Source: a bacterium (GTDB lineage Bacteria; Vulcanimicrobiota; CADAWZ01). From it: a stretch of DNA of 5,486 nt. Location: positions 1 to 5,486 of the forward strand of contig JAKSUM010000104.1 in the NCBI GenBank assembly GCA_024409025.1, given 5' to 3'. Shown piece after piece: positions 1 through 5,486 of the stretch (position 1 is its first letter; each line of letters starts with the position of its first letter). The notes under the pieces are model-generated. The model worked only from the letters and a program-made list of their open reading frames with translations, was not told where the DNA came from and ran no database searches. Both the position numbers and the translations under genes were made by a program.

Positions 1-1
1 T

Positions 2-685
2 ATGGACATCTACTGCCACGGAATAAAGCCTCTTCTTGAGGAGAAGCTTGAAAAGTCCTCGGACAGCAGCGTCAAGGAGGCGGCAGGCTACCTCAAGGCA
101 TGGGACGGCATGAGAAGAGTTTCTCAGGAAGGCTACTATCAGGAACCCGGACCGGTCATCCTTCATGAATGGATGAGGCAGTTTGTAAAAGAGGTATGCC
201 CTGAGCTTACTGGAGAATTCTCAGAGTACGCAATCAATTCACAGGGAGCTCCCTTCGTATATGACATAATGAGGGAAAGAGAGCTTCCATACGATTTTCT
301 GAAAGGCCGCTCATCAGACGAAGTATGCGAAACGGCAATGAAGAAGGCCATAAGCGCCCTTTCTGAAAAGAACGGAAGCAAGATGGGAGCATGGACTGCA
401 AAGACGAATCTCTCATCGTACAAGGAAACTGCAGGCAACGGAACCTCCGGCCCGTCATTCTATTCAGGAAACAGGGCAAGCTCGGTATTCATGTGGGAAG
501 TAAACCGCTATTGGGTAAAGGGTAACGGCGTTGTGCCTCCGGGAGAGGGAATATACGGAGACGGAAGCCATGTCTCAGACCAGAGAGAGCTCTACAATAC
601 GGGCCACTACAAGAACATACTCTTCTATGAAGAGGACATAAGACATGACGAGACATCCGCAGACAAGATGGAAGCGGAGTGGTAA
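2..685 (+). CDS. Penicillin acylase family protein, C-terminal part (5' end outside window)
   Basis: This is the last 227 residues of a penicillin-amidase/acylase-type Ntn hydrolase, a family that cleaves amide bonds in beta-lactams, N-acyl amino acids or acyl-homoserine lactones. The frame is open to the left edge, so the ATG at position 2 is probably an internal Met. Family-like traits are the helical segment ending in LKAWDG (about residues 31-36), the NRAS segment near residue 157 in a GPSFYSGNRAS context, and the closing VVPPGEGIYGDGSHVSDQ block followed by RELYNTGHYKNILFYEEDI. That block corresponds to the conserved C-terminal region where typical members have a PGG/GxSG...HYxDQ...W motif; here the wording is divergent. 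The nucleophile Ser, the autocleavage site and the signal peptide would lie upstream, so activity, substrate and location cannot be judged. A strong terminator follows 6 nt after the stop, making this the last gene of its unit. Family assignment is fairly sure; substrate is unknown. Confidence 0.8.
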   Translation: MDIYCHGIKPLLEEKLEKSSDSSVKEAAGYLKAWDGMRRVSQEGYYQEPGPVILHEWMRQFVKEVCPELTGEFSEYAINSQGAPFVYDIMRERELPYDFLKGRSSDEVCETAMKKAISALSEKNGSKMGAWTAKTNLSSYKETAGNGTSGPSFYSGNRASSVFMWEVNRYWVKGNGVVPPGEGIYGDGSHVSDQRELYNTGHYKNILFYEEDIRHDETSADKMEAEW

Positions 686-691
686 AATCAT

Positions 692-729
692 AAAAAAACA
701 GCCGATTAAATTTAATCGGCTGTTTTTTT
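692..729 (+). terminator. Rho-independent terminator after the acylase gene
   Basis: A perfect 38-nt palindrome: the left arm (692-710, seven A then CAGCCGATTAAA) is exactly complementary to the right arm (711-729), which ends in a run of seven T. The real loop would be the central AAATTT bases. The A run on one side and T run on the other make it a plausible bidirectional terminator. No gene on the minus strand is seen that would need the reverse function. Confidence 0.9.
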
Positions 730-882
730 ATGCCCGCGAATTATTCGCCGGCCACCCGACATAACTCCCGACTGTAAGAAAACCTTTGCACAAAACATCC
801 GGACAAGAAAAGCCTAAAAGGAAAGAAAACAAATCTGAAGAATAAAATCAGCACAAAAAATACAGAACAAGAAGGCATTTTT

Positions 883-2067
883 ATGAGCATTTTAATAGAA
901 AATATCCAAAAGAGCCTGAAAAAGCAGTCCATGGACGGATGGCTATTCTGTTCATTCCATAAGAATGATCCTTTTGCCCCAAGAATCCTGAAATTTACGG
1001 AAAGAGGCCACGGAACAAGAAGATGGTTCTATTTTATTCCGGCAGAAGGAGAGCCTGTGAGGCTTGTCCATGCGATAGAACCCTCATCCTTGGACGATCT
1101 CGAAGGGAGAAAGGAAATATACCTGTCTTGGCAGGAGCTTCACTCCAGACTTGAAAGCATAACGGCAGGGTGCGATGTCATAGCCATGCAGTATTCCCCC
1201 ATGAATGACATACCTTATGTCTCATGCACAGATGCCGGAACAGTTGAGCTGATAAGATCGTTCGGAAGAAAGGTCGTCTCCTCTGCAGGGCTGGTTCAGG
1301 AATTTGAAGCCATTCTCAGCGAAGAGCAGATGGAAACCCACAAGGAAGCCTGCATAATATTAAGAAGAACCGTCGACGAGGTATTTGCAGAAACCGCCGA
1401 AAGAATCCGCAATAAAATACGTACGGACGAATATGACATCCAGAAGATGATCACCGACAGATTCAAAAAGCATAATCTCGTGACGGCGGAGCTTCCCGTG
1501 GCGGCAGTAAACGCCAATTCAGCAGATCCGCACTACAGTCCGGAAAAAGGCAAATGTCTTGAGGTCAGAAAAGGCGATTTTCTGCTTATAGATCTTTGGG
1601 CAAAGAAGGATATGCCACATTCGGTTTATGGTGACATAACATGGACAGGCTTCATAGGTGAAGAGATACCGGAAAAATATATAAAGGTTTTCTCGGTGGC
1701 GGCGGAAGCAAGAGACGCGGCATTCAATCTGGTAAAAAAATCATTTAAAGAAAACACGCCGCTCTGCGGCTGGCAGGTTGATGACGCGGCAAGAAGCGTA
1801 ATAAGCAAGGCCGGCTTCGGAAAATACTTCATACATCGCACTGGGCACTCCATAGGCGAAGAGGTTCATGGCTCAGGCGTTATGATAGACAACCTTGAAA
1901 CGCGCGACAGCAGGCTCATAACGGAAGGCTGCTGCTTCTCGATAGAGCCGGGCATATATATCCCGGGAGATTTCGGAGTAAGAACAGAGATCGATATATT
2001 TATGGGCAAGGAAGGTCCTGTCTGCTTCAGCGAACCAATCCAGAATAATATAATAAAAATATATTAG
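883..2067 (+). CDS. M24 family metallopeptidase (aminopeptidase P-like, Xaa-Pro type)
   Basis: A 394-residue cytoplasmic dimetal peptidase of the pita-bread fold; M24B relatives remove an N-terminal residue before proline, or act as dipeptidases. A creatinase-type N-terminal domain fills about residues 1-150 and the catalytic domain about 155-394. All five expected metal ligands are visible: D237 (LLIDLW), D251 (YGDITW), H322 (RTGHSIGEEVHG), E355 (SIEPGIY) and E369 (GVRTEID). H217 in DPHYS and H329 match the conserved accessory histidines. The two Asp ligands are 13 residues apart rather than the usual 10, through an insertion in DLWAKKDMPHSVYGD; this resembles a known DLWAK-type subgroup. 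No signal peptide is seen. The ATG is supported by AAGAAGG at 869-875, 7 nt upstream. It is co-transcribed with the membrane peptidase gene 14 nt downstream. No convincing promoter was found in the A-rich 153-nt leader. Exact substrate is not determinable. Confidence 0.9.
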   Translation: MSILIENIQKSLKKQSMDGWLFCSFHKNDPFAPRILKFTERGHGTRRWFYFIPAEGEPVRLVHAIEPSSLDDLEGRKEIYLSWQELHSRLESITAGCDVIAMQYSPMNDIPYVSCTDAGTVELIRSFGRKVVSSAGLVQEFEAILSEEQMETHKEACIILRRTVDEVFAETAERIRNKIRTDEYDIQKMITDRFKKHNLVTAELPVAAVNANSADPHYSPEKGKCLEVRKGDFLLIDLWAKKDMPHSVYGDITWTGFIGEEIPEKYIKVFSVAAEARDAAFNLVKKSFKENTPLCGWQVDDAARSVISKAGFGKYFIHRTGHSIGEEVHGSGVMIDNLETRDSRLITEGCCFSIEPGIYIPGDFGVRTEIDIFMGKEGPVCFSEPIQNNIIKIY

Positions 2068-2081
2068 AGAGGCTGATTGTT

Positions 2082-2783
2082 ATGGTATTGATATATTTTA
2101 TTATAATCGCTTGTTTATGTTATATTCCTCAGATGATTGTCAAAAGCAAATATAAAAAATATAAAAGCATTCCAAACTCATCCGGAATGACCGGAGCCCA
2201 GATGGCGCAGGAGCTTCTTAACAGAAAAGGGATACAGGGAGTAGCCGTAACATGCATTGGAGATGTGGAATCAAGCTATGACGGAAAATCAAGGAAAACC
2301 CAGAATAGCGAGGAGCTTTCCGACTATTATGATCCTTCCGAAAGGGCAATATGTCTGTCAAGAGAAGTCTATAACGTGCCAAGCGTTGCGGCAATAGCAA
2401 TAGCCGCACATGAGACAGGGCATGCAGTACAGCATGCAGAAGCGGACGCATTCTTCTCAGTAAGAAGCGCCATATTCCCGATCGCCTCATTCTGTGCTCA
2501 ATGGTGGATAATTCCGTTTATAATCGGAGGCTTGCTCGAAATAGGCGGACTTTGCACTATAGCGGCATTTCTTTATATTGGAACAATAATTTTTCAGCTC
2601 ATAACCCTTCCTGTAGAATTCGGCGCAAGCGCAAGGGCAAGAGAAATGATGTACGCAAACGGACTCATGAACTCACAGGATGAAAAAGGAGTAAAATCAG
2701 TCCTTTCGGCTGCAGCATTCACTTATGTAGCCGCAGCCATGGCATCAATCATATATTTTTTGGTACACTTCAGAAAAAGATAG
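2082..2783 (+). CDS. YugP-like membrane zinc metallopeptidase
   Basis: A 233-residue integral-membrane protein of the YugP/neutral zinc metallopeptidase group, close to the family's usual length. The zinc motif HETGH is at residues 110-114 (AIAAHETGHAVQHAEAD). A second conserved block, PVEFGASARA (about 177-186), supplies E179 as the probable third zinc ligand; the position after PVEF is usually a polar residue, often Asp, but is Gly here. Hydrophobic segments lie near residues 2-19, 128-140, 143-176 (probably two spans) and 207-228, with a polar stretch between the first segment and HETGH. AGAGAGG at 2066-2072 overlaps the previous stop codon and sits 9 nt before the ATG, so translation is probably coupled to the M24 gene. 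The physiological substrate of this family is poorly known; a role in membrane protein turnover is only an inference. The terminator begins on its stop codon. Confidence 0.9.
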   Translation: MVLIYFIIIACLCYIPQMIVKSKYKKYKSIPNSSGMTGAQMAQELLNRKGIQGVAVTCIGDVESSYDGKSRKTQNSEELSDYYDPSERAICLSREVYNVPSVAAIAIAAHETGHAVQHAEADAFFSVRSAIFPIASFCAQWWIIPFIIGGLLEIGGLCTIAAFLYIGTIIFQLITLPVEFGASARAREMMYANGLMNSQDEKGVKSVLSAAAFTYVAAAMASIIYFLVHFRKR

Positions 2784-2827
2784 CCTAAAAGAACCGGCGG
2801 CTTTTTTGTCGCCTGTTTTTTTTAGGC
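2783..2827 (+). terminator. Rho-independent terminator overlapping the yugP-like stop codon
   Basis: The core stem pairs GGCGGC (2796-2801) with GTCGCC (2808-2813) around a six-T loop, followed by a run of eight T at 2816-2823. The stem can extend outward through the A-rich left flank, so that GCCTAAAA at 2783-2790 pairs with TTTTAGGC ending at 2827. The first base of this outer stem is the G of the TAG stop. It ends the M24/YugP unit. The remaining 116 nt up to the next ATG are A/T-rich; a TTGCGT (2841) to AAATAT (2864) promoter-like pair with 17-nt spacing is too weak to call. Confidence 0.85.
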
Positions 2828-2943
2828 GAGTCTTCCTAATTTGCGTAAGCGGTTGAGTCAGAGAAATATGTCAAAAAGGAATTGTAATCAAAAAAAAAGA
2901 ATTTTTTCCTTAGACAAAAATTAATTAGCGAAAGGTTTTTTTA

Positions 2944-3585
2944 ATGAAGCCGAATTTTCTTATAGCCCTTTTATTAATATCGCTTATCCTATGCGGCTGC
3001 GATATGAAAGGCAACAATATAGGAAGCACTATAAAATTTGGAAGCTACCCGCAGAACTCGGAAAATCCTGAGCCTATCGTCTGGAAAATCCTTGACAAAA
3101 CGGACGGCGCCATATTTATCGTGCCGGAAAATGCACTTGACTGCAGATATTACAGCAACGGGACAAACGTGGTATGGGATAACAGCGACCTTAGGGAATG
3201 GCTGAACGATTATTTCTATAACAAGGCATTCAATGAGCAGGAGAAAGCAAGAATAATACCGGCAAACATATCAACTCCGCCAAACATGAAATTCGGTATA
3301 TCCGGAGGCAGGGATACGGAAGACAGAATATTCTGCCTTTCAGTCCAGGATGCTGAAAAATATATGCCGTCTCCAGAGGACAGACTCATCAAGCCTACTC
3401 CATACGCAGTGCAGCATGGAGCAAAAACAGCTGATGACGGATGCTGCAGATACTGGCTCAGAACCCCTGGAAGGCATTTCGGGAATGCGGTATTCGTCAG
3501 CGCTGACGGAGAAATAGACCTGTATGGCGACTTCATAAAAAATGGCGATAAGGCTGTTTTCATGGGCATGTGGATAGCCAACTAA
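2944..3585 (+). CDS. DUF6273 domain lipoprotein of unknown function
   Basis: A 213-residue secreted lipoprotein. Residues 1-19 form a short signal with Lys at position 2, a hydrophobic core (FLIALLLISLIL) and the lipobox L16-C17-G18-C19; C19 would be the lipidated residue, and Cys at -2 is unusual but allowed. From about residue 30 to the end it matches the DUF6273 pattern: KFGSYPQ, PIVWKILDK, ENALDCRYY, a VVWDNSDLREWLNDYFYNKAFNEQE block (about 77-100), DRIFCLSVQDAEKY, TPYA, YWLRTPG (170-176) and a closing MGMWIAN where relatives have VRPALWI. The domain is common in secreted proteins of gut Clostridia and spirochetes and has no established biochemical role. Four further cysteines (C67, C131, C167, C168) could allow disulfides. 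GAAAGG at 2930-2935 lies 8 nt before the ATG. Terminators on both sides suggest it is transcribed alone. Family call is firm; function unknown. Confidence 0.82.
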   Translation: MKPNFLIALLLISLILCGCDMKGNNIGSTIKFGSYPQNSENPEPIVWKILDKTDGAIFIVPENALDCRYYSNGTNVVWDNSDLREWLNDYFYNKAFNEQEKARIIPANISTPPNMKFGISGGRDTEDRIFCLSVQDAEKYMPSPEDRLIKPTPYAVQHGAKTADDGCCRYWLRTPGRHFGNAVFVSADGEIDLYGDFIKNGDKAVFMGMWIAN

Positions 3586-3600
3586 CTGCGTAAAGCAGAT

Positions 3601-3639
3601 AAAAATAATCCAAGAACAGGTGTTCTTGGATTATTTTTT
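3601..3639. terminator. Bidirectional terminator between the DUF6273 gene and recO
   Basis: An 18-bp perfect stem pairs 3601-3618 with 3621-3638 around a nominal GG, so the practical loop is about CAGGTG. The plus strand ends in ATTATTTTTT; the minus strand reads the same hairpin and ends in a T5 run, so it can stop both converging transcripts. It lies 15 nt after the DUF6273 stop and 67 nt after the recO stop. Nothing else is recognised in 3640-3705. Confidence 0.9.
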
Positions 3640-3705
3640 ACTCTAACCATGTATCTTACAATACAGTCACTTTAGTGATTGGAGATGAACTATTCAGCCG
3701 CATTG

Positions 3706-4479
3706 TCATACGGCATCTGCGGATTTTAGGAATTCCGATGAAAGAATAGGCCGATCAAACACAAACTCAAATGACTTTCTTAAAGCATTTTCCGCAACGA
3801 TAAAAACATTTTTATTAAAAGCCTCTGCAAGCTCCCCAGTCTTTACAAATGGGATTGCCTTTATAAGCAGGGAAGCCTCAGGCCCTATATATACGCACGA
3901 TTCCGATACGCATTTCCCGCAGACAAGCCCTTCTGAGGGACTGAAAAATTCCAGTCCCTCATCACTTCCGCACTCACAGCAGGCTGAGGTAAAAGGAGCA
4001 TGACCGGAATTTTTCATAATGAAATAAAGTCCGGAAGGTATCAGGGCAATTCCCTCCCCCCTCTCCAGAGCGTCAAAAAGACGGCACAGCAGAAAGTAAG
4101 AACGGTCATTTCCTCCAAAAAACGGAACAGACCAGCAGACAGCCTCGCAGAAATAAGAAGCCGCAACTGAAGAAAAATAATCCGACGATATGGCAGAATA
4201 TGATTTTGAAAGGGAGACCTCAGAGCATCTGTCAAAATTTCTGCCCCTCTCAAGAATAAACTCAAGCTCGGCAAATGCATCAAAAAGCCCGAATGCTCCG
4301 GCACTCCTTCTGAATCCGTTTTTTGATATTATCTTTATCTTCCCGTATGAAGGAGTAGCGGCAAATATAATCCTGTCCTGCTCTCCAAACGGCTGCTGTT
4401 TTAAAATTATACCTTTTGTCTTATATATTTCCGTCATTATAAAAAAAGAGCCGCATAAAACGGCCCTTTCCTGTTTCAT
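3706..4479 (-). CDS. recO: DNA repair protein RecO
   Basis: RecO helps RecR load RecA onto SSB-coated single-stranded DNA in the RecFOR repair pathway. The N-terminal OB-fold is recognisable in YKTKGIILKQQPFGEQDRII followed by a beta-rich stretch with a YGKIKIISKNGFRR segment (about residues 19-58). A helical middle follows, and a zinc-finger-like module has C167/C168-x-C170 paired with C187-x-x-C190, as in many Firmicute RecO proteins. The ATG at 4479 gives 257 residues and has an AGGA site, but its first 14 residues (MKQERAVLCGSFFI) do not look like RecO and are encoded by a terminator hairpin. The alternative ATG at 4437 gives MTEIYKTKG..., 243 residues, a normal RecO beginning, but no Shine-Dalgarno sequence. 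The gene starts 7 nt after the deoC stop on the same strand. The body is otherwise divergent, yet the domain order and zinc motif make the identity fairly sure. Confidence 0.87.
   Translation of the reverse strand: MKQERAVLCGSFFIMTEIYKTKGIILKQQPFGEQDRIIFAATPSYGKIKIISKNGFRRSAGAFGLFDAFAELEFILERGRNFDRCSEVSLSKSYSAISSDYFSSVAASYFCEAVCWSVPFFGGNDRSYFLLCRLFDALERGEGIALIPSGLYFIMKNSGHAPFTSACCECGSDEGLEFFSPSEGLVCGKCVSESCVYIGPEASLLIKAIPFVKTGELAEAFNKNVFIVAENALRKSFEFVFDRPILSSEFLKSADAV
4441..4469 (-). terminator. Rho-independent terminator across the 5' end of recO
   Basis: Read on the minus strand, AAAGGGCCG (4469-4461) pairs with CGGCTCTTT (4453-4445), including one G-U pair, around a seven-base TTTTATG loop. 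A T7 run at 4447-4441 follows at once. Orientation fits termination after pduL-deoC; there is no comparable T run for the plus strand. It lies inside the longer recO frame (codons 4-13) and ends 3 nt before the second candidate ATG. Confidence 0.78.
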
Positions 4480-4484
4480 TAAAG

Positions 4485-4488
4485 TCCT
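4485..4488 (-). promoter_or_regulatory. Ribosome binding site for the upstream recO start, overlapping the deoC stop
   Basis: Minus-strand AGGA at 4488-4485 shares two bases with the TAG stop of deoC and lies 5 nt before the ATG at 4479. This arrangement would allow translational coupling from deoC. It is the main evidence for the longer recO start, because the ATG at 4437 is preceded only by the T tract. The site is short and the spacing is tight. Confidence 0.5.
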
Positions 4489-5486
4489 ATTCCCCGAGAG
4501 AAGCCTTTACTATGGCTATTCCGGCGCTGGCTCCTATTCTGGACGCTCCGGCCTCGATCATAGCCTTTGCAGTCTCATAATCCCTGATGCCACCGGATGC
4601 CTTGACGCCCATCTCAGTACCTACCGTCTTGCGCATAAGGGCTATGTCCTCCACGGTCGCCCCGCCCTTCGAGAAGCCTGTCGAGGTCTTTACGAAGTCT
4701 GCTCCGGCTTCCTTTGAAAGCTCGCATGCCTTCACCTTCTCTTCATCCGTAAGGAGACATGTCTCTATAATAACCTTAACAAGATTGCCGCCTGCAGCTT
4801 CGACTACAGCCTTTATGTCTCTTAATACAAGGTCATAATCCTTTGCCTTGAGAGCTCCGATATTGATGACCATATCGATTTCATCCGCACCTGACGCTAC
4901 AGCATCACGTGTTTCGACTGCCTTTACGAAAGAAGACGATGCTCCTAAGGGGAATCCTATTACTGTGCAGACCTTTACTGGAGTTCCAACCAGCTCTGCG
5001 AAAGCCGTCTTTACATTGGCCGGATTTACGCATACTGATGCGAATTCATGTTCCCTCGCCTCCGCACAGAGCTTTACTATCTGCTCTCTTGTGGCTTCGG
5101 GCTTGAGGAGAGTATGATCAATATAGGAAGCTATTGCCGATTCATGCTTTTCTTCAGCACAGTCGGATTTCTCTACGATTCCGTATGTGTCTGCCCCAAC
5201 ATAGGCGGCATTGGCTTCATCGACATCAACATGCATTTCAAGGGCGAAATTGTCCTTTACTCTTACATATACTCTGTCATAAGCGATTTTTCTGGGTCCG
5301 TCAACATAGACCTTTGCCCATTCGCCGTTTACAAAGCCCCATTCCTTTGCGATTTCAGGGGTAAGATGTATATGACGCTGTGCTATTATGAGAGCATCAA
5401 CCTCGACCGAACCGCAGGGTCCTGTGAGCTTCACCCTGCCGGCTCCCTCCAAATCACCGGAGTCCTTGAGGGGAACATTCTTTACG
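4487..5486 (-). CDS. deoC: PduL (C-terminal half)-DeoC fusion: phosphate acyltransferase / deoxyribose-phosphate aldolase; 5' end outside window
   Basis: There are 332 visible residues, with the frame open to the right edge. The TTG at 5452 is most likely the internal Leu of a conserved KDSGDLEG segment, not a start. Numbering from that Leu as 1, residues 1-93 are the C-terminal half of PduL, the phosphate propanoyl/acetyltransferase: [11 protein letters not shown], the zinc motif QRHIHLTP (H27, H29), and [16 protein letters not shown] (H74). After a linker of about 12 residues comes a full-length class I DeoC (about 106-321): [23 protein letters not shown], the acid/base D193 (EIDMVIN), Schiff-base K255 (DFVKTSTGF), K284 (GVKASGGIR) and the phosphate-site [10 protein letters not shown]. 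DeoC splits deoxyribose 5-phosphate into glyceraldehyde 3-phosphate and acetaldehyde; PduL makes acyl phosphate from acyl-CoA. Both sets of visible catalytic residues are intact, so both halves look functional. The N-terminal PduL half, and any microcompartment-targeting peptide, lie off the window. Confidence 0.9.
   Translation of the reverse strand, partial: VKNVPLKDSGDLEGAGRVKLTGPCGSVEVDALIIAQRHIHLTPEIAKEWGFVNGEWAKVYVDGPRKIAYDRVYVRVKDNFALEMHVDVDEANAAYVGADTYGIVEKSDCAEEKHESAIASYIDHTLLKPEATREQIVKLCAEAREHEFASVCVNPANVKTAFAELVGTPVKVCTVIGFPLGASSSFVKAVETRDAVASGADEIDMVINIGALKAKDYDLVLRDIKAVVEAAGGNLVKVIIETCLLTDEEKVKACELSKEAGADFVKTSTGFSKGGATVEDIALMRKTVGTEMGVKASGGIRDYETAKAMIEAGASRIGASAGIAIVKASLGE

Noticed and set aside
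736..748. Inverted repeat GCGAA-TTA-TTCGC after the first terminator
   Set aside because: A 5-bp stem with a 3-nt loop is expected by chance and lies far from the next start for an operator.
843..848. TAAAAT -10-like hexamer upstream of the M24 gene
   Set aside because: The positions 16-18 nt upstream are purine-rich (GGAAAG-like) with no -35 resemblance.
741..932. A 63-codon minus-strand frame encoding a very hydrophobic peptide
   Set aside because: Its Phe/Leu richness follows from the A-rich plus strand; it overlaps the M24 ribosome site and start and lacks family features.
812..2791. The 9-mer GCCTAAAAG present at 812-820 and 2783-2791
   Set aside because: Two copies of a short A-rich word, one of them part of a terminator arm; no sign of a repeat family.
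2841..2869. Promoter-like pair TTGCGT and AAATAT before the DUF6273 gene
   Set aside because: Spacing is good, but the -10 matches only half of the consensus, so it cannot be told from A/T-rich background.
3667..3678. Short inverted repeat TCACT-TT-AGTGA between the bidirectional terminator and recO stop
   Set aside because: Only 5 bp with a 2-nt loop and no T tract; too small to support a function.
4436..4441. A perfect TATAAT on the minus strand at the recO-like ATG
   Set aside because: No -35-like hexamer lies 16-18 nt upstream (GCCGTT at 17 nt), and transcription would begin inside recO with no usable start after it. It arises from the T tract joining ATAATG.
4190..4717. A 175-codon plus-strand frame opposite recO and deoC
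   Set aside because: It is antisense to two well-supported genes and has no recognisable domain, so it is a shadow frame.

Overview
This 5.5-kb window looks like chromosomal DNA from a low-to-moderate-GC anaerobic bacterium, most probably a Firmicute of the Clostridia type. The pointers are a YugP-family membrane zinc peptidase, a DUF6273 lipoprotein, strong GA-rich ribosome binding sites 5-9 nt before starts, Rho-independent terminators after most transcription units, and heavy use of ATA (Ile) and AGA/AGG (Arg) codons. The lineage is an inference; there is no rRNA or marker tree here to settle it. No phage, transposon, tRNA or CRISPR signature was seen.

Plus strand, left to right. (1) The C-terminal part of a penicillin-acylase-family Ntn hydrolase enters from the left edge and ends at 685, followed by a perfect palindromic terminator. 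(2) A two-gene unit at 883-2783 holds an M24 (aminopeptidase P-like) metallopeptidase and, 14 nt later, a YugP-like membrane zinc metallopeptidase; its terminator overlaps the second stop codon. (3) A separate gene at 2944-3585 encodes a DUF6273 lipoprotein and ends in a long hairpin that can work in both directions.

Minus strand, reading right to left and converging on that hairpin. (4) A fused enzyme enters from the right edge: the C-terminal half of a PduL-type phosphate acyltransferase joined in one frame to a complete DeoC (deoxyribose-5-phosphate aldolase). (5) recO, the recombination mediator, follows 7 nt after the deoC stop. A canonical intrinsic terminator lies across the first codons of recO, so its true start and its dependence on deoC read-through are open questions.

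The plus-strand genes share a hydrolase/cell-surface flavour (acylase, two peptidases, a lipoprotein), but they are split by terminators and need not form one pathway. The most notable item is the PduL-DeoC fusion. DeoC releases acetaldehyde from deoxyribose 5-phosphate and PduL converts acetyl-CoA to acetyl phosphate, so the protein physically links two non-adjacent steps of a fermentative, ATP-yielding route for deoxyribose. The linking enzyme, an acylating aldehyde dehydrogenase, is not in the window.
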